Notes: generated from the letters alone by a model not told the origin. A stretch of 64,000 bases of DNA from Aquipseudomonas alcaligenes (GCF_003205495.1 NZ_QJRX01000010.1:1-64000); one strand, 5' to 3'. Shown: positions 17,160-26,377, counted from the stretch's first letter. A program made the numbers and translations.

Positions 17160-17588
17160 TCAGGCGATGCTGCTGCCAGTGCGGTCGAAACCATCGGCGG
17201 CGATCTTGTCACCGACGCGTTCGGAACCGTCTTCGGCCACGGCGCTACCGGTGCTGTCGAAGCCGTCTTCGGCGATGTAGCTGCCGGTGCGGTCGAAACC
17301 ATCGGCGGCGATCTTGTCACCGACACGTTCGGAACCATCTTCGGCCACGGCGCTACCGGTGCTGTCGAAGCCGTCTTCGGCGATGTAGCTGCCGGTGCGA
17401 TCGAAGCCATCGGCGGCGATCTTGTCGCCGACACGCTCCGAGCCGTCTGCGGCCACGGCACTGCCGGTACGGCTGAAGCCGTCTTCGGCGATGTAGCTGC
17501 CAGTGCGGTCGAAGCCATCGGCGGCGAAGGTGATGCCGCTGGCGGCAAAGGTGGAGAGGAGAAGGGCGGTGAGGATCTGCTTTTTCAT
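17160..17588 (-). CDS. secreted protein built of ten 12-residue repeats
   Basis: A 142-residue protein. Residues 1-22 are a signal peptide (MKKQ, a hydrophobic core, ending ITFA). The remaining 120 residues are exactly ten 12-residue units with no insertions, of three kinds in strict order: A = ADGFDRTGSYIA, B = EDGFDSTGSAVA, C = EDGSERVGDKIA, giving ABC-ABC-ABC-A. The shared pattern is [AE]-D-G-[FS]-[DES]-[RS]-[TV]-G-[SD]-x-[IV]-A. It is acidic and glycine-rich, without Cys or Trp. The Asp-Gly spacing suggests a beta-solenoid or calcium-binding repeat, but I know of no characterised family and assign no function. The ATG at 17588 follows GGAG. An AT-rich island lies upstream. Confidence 0.8.
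   Translation of the reverse strand: MKKQILTALLLSTFAASGITFAADGFDRTGSYIAEDGFSRTGSAVAADGSERVGDKIAADGFDRTGSYIAEDGFDSTGSAVAEDGSERVGDKIAADGFDRTGSYIAEDGFDSTGSAVAEDGSERVGDKIAADGFDRTGSSIA
17163..17522 (-). repeat. 108-bp tandem repeat array within the secreted-protein gene
   Basis: The mature region is 3.33 copies of a 108-bp unit (36 codons). The phrase GTGCGGTCGAA or its variant recurs at 17179, 17287, 17395 and 17503, exactly 108 bases apart. The two inner copies are nearly identical in DNA, while the copy next to the signal peptide has diverged more, which points to recent duplication of 36-residue blocks. Confidence 0.9.
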
Positions 17589-17948
17589 TTTGGGTGGCTC
17601 CGTATTTGGGGCTGAATGTTGACTACGGGGTCCATGTTACCCAGGTAAATTCGATTAAAAAGTCGAGAGTGACAATGATGGATATCGACAAGCTTGATGA
17701 TTGGTTATCTTCTTGTTTTTAAAAGTATTTATATAAAAATTTGGCTTTCATCGGTGATTTTCATGGGTATTCAGTGTTGATTTAAATTATCTAATTCATA
17801 GATGTAATTGCCTTGTCTCTACTCGCCTGTCTACGCCGTTTGCTATGGAACCTCCGTTGCCGGCCGATAACGCTAAGCTCTTGTCGAGGACTTGAAACTG
17901 GGTGTGAAACAGCCCGAACAATAAGAACGGCCGTGATGTGGGGGTTCG
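17589..17948. other. AT-rich intergenic island
   Basis: About 360 bases without a supported gene. Bases 17645-17815 are strikingly AT-rich (runs such as TTTTTAAAAGTATTTATATAA) against a GC-rich background. Both divergent genes (the repeat protein and the branched-chain-type binding protein) must start from here. TTGATT at 17777 with an A/T-rich stretch downstream could be part of a promoter. This is the kind of sequence bound by MvaT/MvaU, the Pseudomonas H-NS-like silencers, which is an inference. A 15-codon ATG frame at 17674 was not accepted as a gene. Confidence 0.6.
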
Positions 17949-19091
17949 ATGATGTTGCGACGGCTGATGGCCTGGCTGGCCATCTGTAGTGCACTGCTTG
18001 GCAATGGCCAGGTTTTGGCCGAGCCGGGCGTCGATGCCGGTGAGCTGCGCCTGGGCATGGTCAATGCGCAGAGCGGACCGGCTGCCGGGCTGGGGCAGGG
18101 CGTCCGCGACGGTGTCCAGGCCTATCTGATTCGCACCAATGCCGCAGGCGGCGTGCATGGGCGTCGCCTGAGTCTGCTGGTCCGCGACGATGGCTACGAG
18201 CCCAGGCGCACGGCCGATCTGACCCGGGAGCTGATCGGCTCCGGCAGCGTGTTCGCCCTGCTCGGTTACGTCGGCACGCCGACCTCGCGTGCGGCCATGC
18301 CGGCGGTGCTGGAGGCGGGGGTGCCCTACCTGTTCCCCTTTACCGGCGCCGAAGTGCTGCGTCACCCTGTGCACCCCTGGGTATTCAACGTACGCGCCTC
18401 CTATTTCGCCGAAACCGAGGTGCTGGCCAACTACATGACCGAGGTGCTGGGCCTGCGCCGCATTGCCTTGCTGATGCAGGACGACTCCTTCGGCGAAACG
18501 GCCAAGAGTGGGCTGGCGGGGGCTTTGCACTTGCGCGGCCTGAAGCTCGAGGCCGAGGCGCGTTTCCTGCGCAATTCGCTGGAGATCGGCGATGCCATGG
18601 AGCATCTGCGCGGGGTACAGCCCCAAGCGATCTTCTTCGTCGGTACCTACAAGCAGCTGGCTGCGGCCATTCGCGAGGCGCGGGCCAGGAACATGGCGGC
18701 GCGTTTCTTCACAGTGTCCTTTGTCGGTACCGACAACCTCATCGCCGAAGCGGGCCCGCTGGCCGAGGACGTGCTGATCTCCCAGGTAGTGCCCTCGCCC
18801 GAGGATGTTTCCCTGCCGCTGGTGCGTGACTACCGGGCAGCCATGGCCGGCAGCCCCATGGGCTACACCTCGCTCGAGGGCTATATCAATGCAGCCGTGC
18901 TGGTCGAGGCGTTGCGCCGCGCCGGGCCACAGCCGACCCGGGCGCGCCTGGTCAAGGAACTGTCCACCCTGGACATCGATCTGGGCGGCTTCCGTGTCAC
19001 CTTTGGGCCCAATGACCACCAGGGCTCCGATGCCGTGTTCCTGACCCGCATCGAGCAGGGCAAGGCGGTACCGGTGCGTATCCGGCCCTGA
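17949..19091 (+). CDS. branched-chain amino-acid-type ABC substrate-binding protein
   Basis: A 380-residue periplasmic binding protein of the LivJ/LivK (Peripla_BP_6) type. Residues 1-24 form a signal peptide ending VLA. The mature part starts LRLGMVNAQSGPAAGLGQGVRDGVQAYL, followed by VHGRRLSLLVRDDGYEPRRT and the ligand-binding GYVGTPTSRAAMPAVLEAGVPY, all diagnostic. No permease or ATPase gene is nearby, so it is an orphan that may feed a distant transporter or a sensor protein. Starts ATGATG at 17949. Ends 6 bases from the convergent dppF. Confidence 0.85.
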   Translation: MMLRRLMAWLAICSALLGNGQVLAEPGVDAGELRLGMVNAQSGPAAGLGQGVRDGVQAYLIRTNAAGGVHGRRLSLLVRDDGYEPRRTADLTRELIGSGSVFALLGYVGTPTSRAAMPAVLEAGVPYLFPFTGAEVLRHPVHPWVFNVRASYFAETEVLANYMTEVLGLRRIALLMQDDSFGETAKSGLAGALHLRGLKLEAEARFLRNSLEIGDAMEHLRGVQPQAIFFVGTYKQLAAAIREARARNMAARFFTVSFVGTDNLIAEAGPLAEDVLISQVVPSPEDVSLPLVRDYRAAMAGSPMGYTSLEGYINAAVLVEALRRAGPQPTRARLVKELSTLDIDLGGFRVTFGPNDHQGSDAVFLTRIEQGKAVPVRIRP

Positions 19092-19097
19092 GCAGCC

Positions 19098-20069
19098 TCA
19101 GTTCGCGATCTCTTCGGCGTGGTGGCAGGCCACCTGGCGCGCGTCGATCAGGCGTAGCTCCGGCACTTCCGTGCGACAGCGCTCACTGGCGTGCGGGCAG
19201 CGCTTGTGGAAAGCGCAGCCGGGCGGCGGGTCGAGCGGGTTGGGCAGCTCGCCGGCGATCTTGATCTTCGGCTTGCTCGGGTCCGGGTGGATCGCTGGGG
19301 TGGCCGAGAGCAGGGCGCGGGTGTAGGGGTGCAGCGGCCGCGCGTAGATCAGTTCCGCCAGGCCCATCTCGGCCGGGCGACCGAGGTACATCACCAGCAC
19401 GTCGTCGGCCACGTGGCGCACCACCGCCAGGTTGTGCGAGATGAACACGTAGCCGGTCTGGTACTGCTCCTGCAGGTCCATGAAGAGGTTGAGCACCTGG
19501 GCCTGGATCGATACGTCCAGCGCCGAGGTCGGCTCGTCCGCCACCAGTACCTTGGGTTGCAGCATCATGGCGCGGGCCAGGGCGATGCGTTGGCGCTGGC
19601 CGCCGGAGAACATGTGTGGGTAGCGCTGGTAATGCTCGGGGCGCAGGCCGACCTGCTGCATCATGCTCTGCACCCGTTCGCGGCGTTCGGCGCGCGACAG
19701 ACTGGTGTTGATCAGCAGCGGCTCGGCCAGCTGGTCGCCGATCTTCTGCCGCGGGTTGAGCGAGGCGTAGGGGTTCTGGAACACCATCTGCACGTCGCGG
19801 CGCAGCTGCTTGCGTTGGGCCTTGTCGGCACTGGCCACTTCCTGCCCGGCGATCTGCAGGCTGCCGGTGCTGGGCTCTTCGATCAGGGTCAGGGCGCGGG
19901 CCAGGGTCGACTTGCCGCAGCCGGACTCGCCGACCACCGCCAGGGTCTTGCCGGCCTCCAGTGAGAACGACACGCCATTCAGCGCGCGCACCAGGGCATT
20001 GGGCTTGAACAGGCCGCGGGAGATTTCGTAGTGGCGGGTCAGCTCGCGGGCTTCGAGGACGATGCTCAT
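19098..20069 (-). CDS. dppF: dipeptide ABC transporter ATP-binding protein DppF
   Basis: A 323-residue ATPase. Walker A GESGCGKST (about 51-59), signature SGGQRQR, Walker B VLVADEPTSALD and the C-terminal oligopeptide-ABC extension with the CAFHKRCPHA Cys motif, typical of DppF/OppF. It works with DppD to power dipeptide import through DppBC. Start ATG at 20069 shares one base with the dppD stop. Last gene of the dpp operon. Confidence 0.93.
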   Translation of the reverse strand: MSIVLEARELTRHYEISRGLFKPNALVRALNGVSFSLEAGKTLAVVGESGCGKSTLARALTLIEEPSTGSLQIAGQEVASADKAQRKQLRRDVQMVFQNPYASLNPRQKIGDQLAEPLLINTSLSRAERRERVQSMMQQVGLRPEHYQRYPHMFSGGQRQRIALARAMMLQPKVLVADEPTSALDVSIQAQVLNLFMDLQEQYQTGYVFISHNLAVVRHVADDVLVMYLGRPAEMGLAELIYARPLHPYTRALLSATPAIHPDPSKPKIKIAGELPNPLDPPPGCAFHKRCPHASERCRTEVPELRLIDARQVACHHAEEIAN

Positions 20070-21043
20070 CAGGCCACCTCCGCGGTCAGGTTGAGGGGGT
20101 AGAAGCAGCGCACCGCGCCGCGCACGTGCGCTTCCAGCGCAGGGCGCTGCTCGCGGCAGTGCGGTTGGGCATAGGGACAGCGCGGCGACAGCAGACAGCC
20201 GGCGGGGCGGTCGTAACGGCCGGGCACGATGCCGGGCAGGGTGGCCAGGCGTTCGGCTCCCAGGCTGTGCTCGGGAATGGCTTTGAGCAGCGCCTCGGTG
20301 TAGGGATGGGTCGGCGCATCGAACAGGGTCGGCACGCTGCCGATCTCCACCGCTTGCCCGGCGTACATCACGCACACGCGCTGGGCGGTTTCGGCGACCA
20401 CGGCCAGGTCGTGGGTGATCAGCACCAGGCCCATGCCCTCGCTGCGCTGCAGGTCGAGCAGCAGGTCCATGATCTGCGCCTGGATGGTCACGTCCAGTGC
20501 CGTGGTCGGTTCGTCGGCGATCAGCAGCTTGGGCTCGGCGGCGATGGCCATGGCGATGGCCACGCGCTGGCTCATGCCGCCGGACAGCTGGTGCGGGTAG
20601 GCGTCGAGACGGCTGGCGGCGCCGGGGATTTCCACCCGTTCCAGCAGCTGCAGGGCGCGCACGCGGGCGGCCTTGCCCTTGAGGCCGAGGTGCTGGCGCA
20701 GCACTTCCTCGATCTGGAAACCGACCGTGTAGCTGGGGTTGAGCGCGGTCATCGGGTCCTGGAACACCATGGCCAGGTCCTTGCCCACCACGCGGCGGCG
20801 CTGCCGGCCCTTGAGGGTGAGCATGTCGTGGTCGTCGAAGCGCAGGCTGTCGGCGCGCACGATGCCAGGGGCGTCGATCAGGCCCATCAGCGCCATCATG
20901 GTCACCGACTTGCCGGAGCCGGATTCGCCGACGATGGCCAATACCTCGCCCTTGTCCACCGACAGGTCGAGGCCGTCGACCACGGGGATGGCATCGGCCG
21001 CACCGAAGCGCACGGACAGGTTGCGGATGTCGAGCAGGCTCAT
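20069..21043 (-). CDS. dppD: dipeptide ABC transporter ATP-binding protein DppD
   Basis: A 324-residue ATPase with Walker A GESGSGKSV (about 39-47), signature LSGGMSQRV, Walker B LLIADEPTTALD, and the C-terminal peptide-transporter domain (CLLSPRCPYAQPHC) that in this group binds an iron-sulfur cluster in some members. Partner of DppF. A twin-hairpin repeat separates it from dppC. Confidence 0.93.
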   Translation of the reverse strand: MSLLDIRNLSVRFGAADAIPVVDGLDLSVDKGEVLAIVGESGSGKSVTMMALMGLIDAPGIVRADSLRFDDHDMLTLKGRQRRRVVGKDLAMVFQDPMTALNPSYTVGFQIEEVLRQHLGLKGKAARVRALQLLERVEIPGAASRLDAYPHQLSGGMSQRVAIAMAIAAEPKLLIADEPTTALDVTIQAQIMDLLLDLQRSEGMGLVLITHDLAVVAETAQRVCVMYAGQAVEIGSVPTLFDAPTHPYTEALLKAIPEHSLGAERLATLPGIVPGRYDRPAGCLLSPRCPYAQPHCREQRPALEAHVRGAVRCFYPLNLTAEVA

Positions 21044-21060
21044 AGGGCTGCCTCCGATTC

Positions 21061-21123
21061 GTAGCCCGGATGCAATCCGGGGTGGGCCAGCTCGGAGGTA
21101 TTCCCGGATGGCATCCGGGCTAC
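21061..21123. repeat. twin-hairpin inverted repeat (REP-like) between dppC and dppD
   Basis: The outer arms GTAGCCCGGATG (21061-21072) and CATCCGGGCTAC (21112-21123) are exact inverses, and the match extends to 22 bases with two mismatches (21061-21082 against 21102-21123). Each arm is itself a small palindrome of the CCCGGAT-N3-ATCCGGG type, so the element folds as two hairpins. Such elements occur many times in several Pseudomonas genomes; here it sits inside an operon and may alter the dppC/dppD mRNA balance. Confidence 0.85.
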
Positions 21124-21145
21124 ATACATGGTCATGGCGGGCTCC

Positions 21146-22057
21146 TTACTGCGCATTCTTCAGTTTCGGGTCGAGCGCATCGCGCAGCCCGTCGCCCATC
21201 AGGTTGATCGCCAGCACGCTGAGCAAAATGGTCAGCCCCGGCAGCGACACCACCCACCAGGCGCGTTCGATGTAGTCGCGCGCCGAGGCCAGCATGGTGC
21301 CCCACTCGGGTGTCGGCGGTTGCACGCCGAGGCCGAGGAAGCCCAGGGCCGCCGCGTCGAGGATGGCCGAGGAGAAGCTCAGGGTGGCCTGGACGATCAG
21401 CGGCGCCATGCAGTTGGGCAGCACGGTGACGAACATCAGCCGCGGCAGGCTGGCGCCGGCCAGCCTGGCGGCGGTGACGTAGTCGCGGCCCAGCTCGCCC
21501 ATTACCGCGGCGCGGGTCAGGCGCACATAAGACGGCAGCGAGACGATGGCGATGGCGATCACCGTGTTGATCAGCCCCGGGCCGAGGATGGCGACGATGG
21601 CCACGGCCAGCAGCAGCGAGGGCAGGGCCAGCATGATGTCCATCAGGCGCATGATCGAGGGGCCGAGCAGGCGCGGGAAGAAGCCGGCGACCAGGCCCAG
21701 GAGGATGCCGGGGATCAGCGACAGCAGCACCGAGGCCAGGCCGATCAGCAGCGACAGGCGCGCGCCGTGGATCAGCCGCGAGAGCAGGTCGCGGCCCAGC
21801 TCGTCGGTGCCGAGCAGGAAGCGCGCCTGCCCCCCTTCCAGCCAGGACGGTGGGGTGAGCAGGGCATCGCGGAACTGTTCGCTGGGGTCGAAGGGCGCGA
21901 CCCAGGGCGCGAAAAGCGCGCAGAACAGGATCAGCAGCATGAACAGCAGACCGGCGACGGCACCCTTGTTGTGGGCGAAGGCCTGCCAGAACTCCTTGAG
22001 CGGCGAGGGGTAGAGCAGCGCCTGGTCGGAGACCAGTGCAGCGTTGGCTTGAGTCAT
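21146..22057 (-). CDS. dppC: dipeptide ABC transporter permease DppC
   Basis: A 303-residue inner-membrane permease with about six transmembrane helices. The N-terminal OppC_N region (residues about 20-70, ending FLLGTDELGRDLLSRLIHGARLSLLIG) and the EAA-type loop RDYVTAARLAGASLPRL are typical. It pairs with DppB. The dppB stop lies 12 bases upstream of its start. Confidence 0.94.
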   Translation of the reverse strand: MTQANAALVSDQALLYPSPLKEFWQAFAHNKGAVAGLLFMLLILFCALFAPWVAPFDPSEQFRDALLTPPSWLEGGQARFLLGTDELGRDLLSRLIHGARLSLLIGLASVLLSLIPGILLGLVAGFFPRLLGPSIMRLMDIMLALPSLLLAVAIVAILGPGLINTVIAIAIVSLPSYVRLTRAAVMGELGRDYVTAARLAGASLPRLMFVTVLPNCMAPLIVQATLSFSSAILDAAALGFLGLGVQPPTPEWGTMLASARDYIERAWWVVSLPGLTILLSVLAINLMGDGLRDALDPKLKNAQ

Positions 22058-22069
22058 GTGCGGGCCTCC

Positions 22070-23080
<1,011 letters not shown>

Positions 23081-23124
23081 TGCGTGGTGGTACTCCGCAG
23101 CTTCGGGTGGTGCCCTGGTGGGGC

Positions 23125-24717
23125 TTAGGGTTGTGTCCGCCTCACGCGGGCGAAGTTGTTCGAGCCCAACGGGCTGAGCACGAAGCCCTCGACATCCTTG
23201 CGCAGCACGGCGAACTGCCTGGGATGGGCGAGGGCGATCCAGGGTGCCTGCTGGTGGAAGATCGCCAGCGCCTCGCGGTACAGCGCGGCGCGGCGCTCTG
23301 GCGCGGCGACCCGGCGGGCCTCGCGGATCAGCTGGTCGAACTCGGGGTGACACCAGCCCGCCTGGTTCTCGCCGCTCTCTGCGGCGGCGCAGGACAGGTT
23401 GGGGGTGAGGAAGTTGTCCGGGTCGCCGTTGTCGCCGGCCCAGCCCATGAACACCAGATCGTGCTCGCCGTTCTTGGCGCGCTTGATCAGCTCGCCCCAC
23501 TCGAACACGCGGATATCGGCGGCGATGCCGATGGCGGCCAGGTCGGCCTGCAGCATCTGCGCGCCGATGCCCGGGTTGGGGTTGGTCGGGCCGCCGCCGG
23601 GGCGGGTCCAGATCGACAGCTTCAGGCCCTGGGCGTGGCCGGCCTCGGCCAACAGTCGGCGGGCCTTGTCGAGGTCGCGCGGCCAGGGTTGCAGGCGCTC
23701 GTCATGGCCGAGCAGGGTGGCCGGGTAGGGCGCCGCCGCCAGGCTGGCGTTGCCCTCGCCGTACTGGGCGCGCAGATAGGCCTGGCGGTCGAAGGCCAGG
23801 TTGATGGCCTGGCGCACGCGCACGTCGTCCAGTGGCTTGTGCCGGGTGTTGAGGGCGACATAGGCGGTGAGCAGCGAGTCCAGCTCCAGCACCTGCAGGT
23901 CCTTGTTTTCGCGCAGCGCCGGCACGTCGCTCGGCCGCGGGAACAGGGCGACCTGGCAGGCGCCGGCCTTGATCTGCTGGATGCGCGTGTTGGGGTCGGG
24001 GGTGATGGCCAGCAGCAAGCGCTCCAGCGCCGGCTTGCCGCCCCAGTAGTGCGGATTGGCGGCGAAGCGCACCTGGGCGTCCTTGGCGTAGCGCTCGAAG
24101 ACGAAGGGCCCGGTGCCGATCGGCTGGCTGTTGAGCTTCTCGGGCGTCTTGGCGTCGAGCAGCTGCTCGGCGTACTCGGCGGAATAGATGGAGGTGAAGC
24201 CCATGGCCAGGTCGGCGAGGAAGGGCGCCTGCGGGTGTTTCAGGGTGAAGCGCACGCGATGCTCGTCGAGCGCCTCGATCTCGGCGATCAGCTCGGCGAA
24301 GCCCATGGCCTCGAAATAGGGGTAGCCGCGCGGGGCCAGTGCGTGCCAGTCATGGTCCTTGTCGCGCTGGCGCTGGAAGCTCCACAGCACGTCGTCGGCG
24401 TTGAGCTCGCGGCTCGGCTTGAACCAGGGCGTCTGATGAAATTTCACCCCCTTGCGCAGGGTGAAGGTGTAGCTCAGGCCGTCGGCGCTGATCTCCCAGC
24501 TCTCGGCCAGGGCCGGGACGATGCGGGTGCTGCCGGGGGCGAACTGCACCAGGCGCTCGTAGACCGTCTCGGCCGTGGCGTCGGCGGTGCTGGCGGCGGT
24601 GTACTGGACGATGTCGAAGCCCTCCGGGGCGGCCTCGGAGCAGACCACCAGGGATTGCGGCTGGGCGAACGCCGGCAGGCTGGCGCAGAGCGCCAGGAGC
24701 ATGAGGAGACTGCGCAT
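23125..24717 (-). CDS. dipeptide-binding protein, DppA type (second copy)
   Basis: A 530-residue periplasmic binding protein (SBP_bac_5) with a signal peptide of about 18 residues (ending AFA). Core blocks are LVVCSEAAPEGFDI, LRKGVKFHQT, NADDVLWSFQR and GTGPFVFERY. It clearly resembles the next gene upstream, especially in the blocks GEHDLVFMGWAGDNGDPDNF and FEWGELIKRAKNGEHD, so the two are paralogues from duplication. Having two binding proteins with one DppBCDF core suggests different peptide preferences. Its start lies downstream of a strong hairpin. Confidence 0.9.
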   Translation of the reverse strand: MRSLLMLLALCASLPAFAQPQSLVVCSEAAPEGFDIVQYTAASTADATAETVYERLVQFAPGSTRIVPALAESWEISADGLSYTFTLRKGVKFHQTPWFKPSRELNADDVLWSFQRQRDKDHDWHALAPRGYPYFEAMGFAELIAEIEALDEHRVRFTLKHPQAPFLADLAMGFTSIYSAEYAEQLLDAKTPEKLNSQPIGTGPFVFERYAKDAQVRFAANPHYWGGKPALERLLLAITPDPNTRIQQIKAGACQVALFPRPSDVPALRENKDLQVLELDSLLTAYVALNTRHKPLDDVRVRQAINLAFDRQAYLRAQYGEGNASLAAAPYPATLLGHDERLQPWPRDLDKARRLLAEAGHAQGLKLSIWTRPGGGPTNPNPGIGAQMLQADLAAIGIAADIRVFEWGELIKRAKNGEHDLVFMGWAGDNGDPDNFLTPNLSCAAAESGENQAGWCHPEFDQLIREARRVAAPERRAALYREALAIFHQQAPWIALAHPRQFAVLRKDVEGFVLSPLGSNNFARVRRTQP

Positions 24718-24743
24718 GAACCGTTCCTTCTGCGGGTGAGGAC

Positions 24744-24767
24744 GGGCGGAACCCAGGGGTTCCGCCC
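24744..24767 (-). other. intercistronic hairpin between the two dppA-type genes
   Basis: GGGCGGAACCC / GGGTTCCGCCC, a perfect 11-bp inverted repeat (the tip probably opens to leave a 4-base loop). It begins 9 bases beyond the stop of the upstream binding-protein gene and lacks a T-run on the minus strand. It is therefore more likely an mRNA-stabilising or partial-termination element that raises expression of the first binding protein over the downstream genes. Confidence 0.65.
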
Positions 24768-24775
24768 GGTGCGGC

Positions 24776-26377
24776 TTACTTGCCGACGCTCACGCCGTAG
24801 AAGGAGTTGAGCGCGAACGGGCTGATCTTGAAGTCCTGCACGTTCTTGCGCATCGGCTGGTACACGGTGGAGTGGGCGATCGGGGTGATCGGCACCTGGG
24901 CCTTGAGGATGTGCTGGGCCTGCTGGTACAGCTCGGTACGCTTGGCCACGTCGGTGCTGGCCTTGGCCTGCTTGATCAGCGTGTCGTAGGAGGCGTCGCA
25001 CCACTTGGAGAAGTTGTTGCCGTCGACCGCGTCGCAGCCGTACAGGGTGCCCAGCCAGTTGTCCGGGTCACCGTTGTCGCCGCTCCAGCCGATCAGCATG
25101 GCGTCGTGCTCGCCGCCCTTGGCGCGCTTGATGTACTCGCCCCATTCGTAGCTGACGATCTTGGCCTGGATGCCGACCTTGGCCCAGTCGGCCTGCAGCA
25201 TCTCGGCCATCAGCTTGGCGTTGGGGTTGTACGGGCGCTGCACCGGCATGGCCCACAGAGTGATCTCGGTGCCTTCCTGGATGCCGGCGGCCTTGAGCAG
25301 CTCCTTGGCCTTCTCCGGGTTGTAGCCGGCGTCCTTGATGCTGTCGTCGTAGGACCACTGGGTCGGCGGCATGCCGTTCACCGCCAGCTGGCCGGCGCCC
25401 TGGTACACGGCGTCGATGATCGCCTGCTTGTTCACCGCCATGTCCAGCGCCTGGCGCACCTCGAGCTGGTCGAACGGCTTGTGGGTGACGTTGTAGGCGA
25501 TGTAGCCGAGGTTGAAGCCCGGCTGCGACGGCATGTTGAGGTTCGGGTCCTGCTTCAGGCCCTCGAGGTCGGCCGGGCGCGGCAGCAGGGTGATCTGGCA
25601 CTCGCCCTTCTTGAGTTTCTGCATGCGCACCGAGGCGTCGGTGTTGATGGCGAAGATCAGGTTGTCGATCTTCACGTCCTCCGGCTTCCAGTACTCCCGG
25701 TTGCCGGTGAAGCGGATCTGCGCGTCCTTCTGGTAGCGCTTGAACACGAAGGGGCCGGTGCCGACCGGCTTCTGGTTGATGTCGGCGGCCTTGCCGGCCT
25801 TGAGCAGCTGCTCGGCGTACTCGGCCGAGTGTACCGAGGCGAAGCTCATCGCCAGGTTCTGGATGAAGGCGGCATCGACGCTGTTGAGGGTGAACCTGAC
25901 GGTATGGTCGTCGAGCTTCTCCACCTTGGCGATGTTGGCGTCCATGCCCATGTCGGTGAAGTAGGGGAACTCGGCCGGGTAGGCCTTGCGGAACGGGTGT
26001 TCCTTGTCGAGCATGCGGCCGAAGGTGAACAGCACGTCGTCGGCGTTGAACTCGCGGCTCGGCTTGAAGAATTCGGTCGAGTGGAACTTCACACCCTTGC
26101 GCAGGTGGAAGGTGTAGCTGAGGCCATCGGCGCTGACATCCCACTTCTCGGCCAGGCCCGGCTCCACGGCGGTGCCGCCACGTTCGAACTGGGTCAGGCG
26201 GTTGAACATGGTCTCGGCCACGGCATCGAAGTCGGTGCCGGTGGTGTACTGGCCCGGGTCGAAACCGGCGGGGCTGCCTTCGGAGCAGAACACCAGGTTG
26301 CTGGCGGCGCTGGCGAAGGGGGCGCTGGCGATCAGCCCAGCGGCGAGCAGAGCCTGGATGACGGCGTTTTTACGCAT
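24776..26377 (-). CDS. dppA: dipeptide-binding protein DppA
   Basis: A 533-residue SBP_bac_5 protein, the first gene of the dpp operon. The signal peptide is about residues 1-24 (ending ASA). The family blocks LVFCSEGSPAGFDPGQYTTG, LRKGVKFHST, NADDVLFTFGR and GTGPFVFKRY are present. It binds di- or tripeptides and delivers them to DppBC. Codon use is more biased than in the downstream paralogue, consistent with high expression. GAGG precedes the ATG at 26377. Confidence 0.93.
   Translation of the reverse strand: MRKNAVIQALLAAGLIASAPFASAASNLVFCSEGSPAGFDPGQYTTGTDFDAVAETMFNRLTQFERGGTAVEPGLAEKWDVSADGLSYTFHLRKGVKFHSTEFFKPSREFNADDVLFTFGRMLDKEHPFRKAYPAEFPYFTDMGMDANIAKVEKLDDHTVRFTLNSVDAAFIQNLAMSFASVHSAEYAEQLLKAGKAADINQKPVGTGPFVFKRYQKDAQIRFTGNREYWKPEDVKIDNLIFAINTDASVRMQKLKKGECQITLLPRPADLEGLKQDPNLNMPSQPGFNLGYIAYNVTHKPFDQLEVRQALDMAVNKQAIIDAVYQGAGQLAVNGMPPTQWSYDDSIKDAGYNPEKAKELLKAAGIQEGTEITLWAMPVQRPYNPNAKLMAEMLQADWAKVGIQAKIVSYEWGEYIKRAKGGEHDAMLIGWSGDNGDPDNWLGTLYGCDAVDGNNFSKWCDASYDTLIKQAKASTDVAKRTELYQQAQHILKAQVPITPIAHSTVYQPMRKNVQDFKISPFALNSFYGVSVGK

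Noticed and set aside
17163..17522. CRISPR-like regular repetition
   Set aside because: The 108-bp units are contiguous, coding and without unique spacers, so this is a protein repeat, not a CRISPR array.
17106..17615. 169-codon plus-strand frame across the repeat gene, also perfectly periodic
   Set aside because: The periodicity is inherited from the 108-bp DNA repeat. The minus-strand frame has a signal peptide, a ribosome site and clean 12-residue units; the plus-strand one has neither signal nor ribosome site.
17674..17721. 15-codon ORF (MMDIDKLDDWLSSCF) in the AT-rich island
   Set aside because: Too short, no clear ribosome site, and AT-rich DNA makes chance ATG frames common; no support beyond the frame itself.
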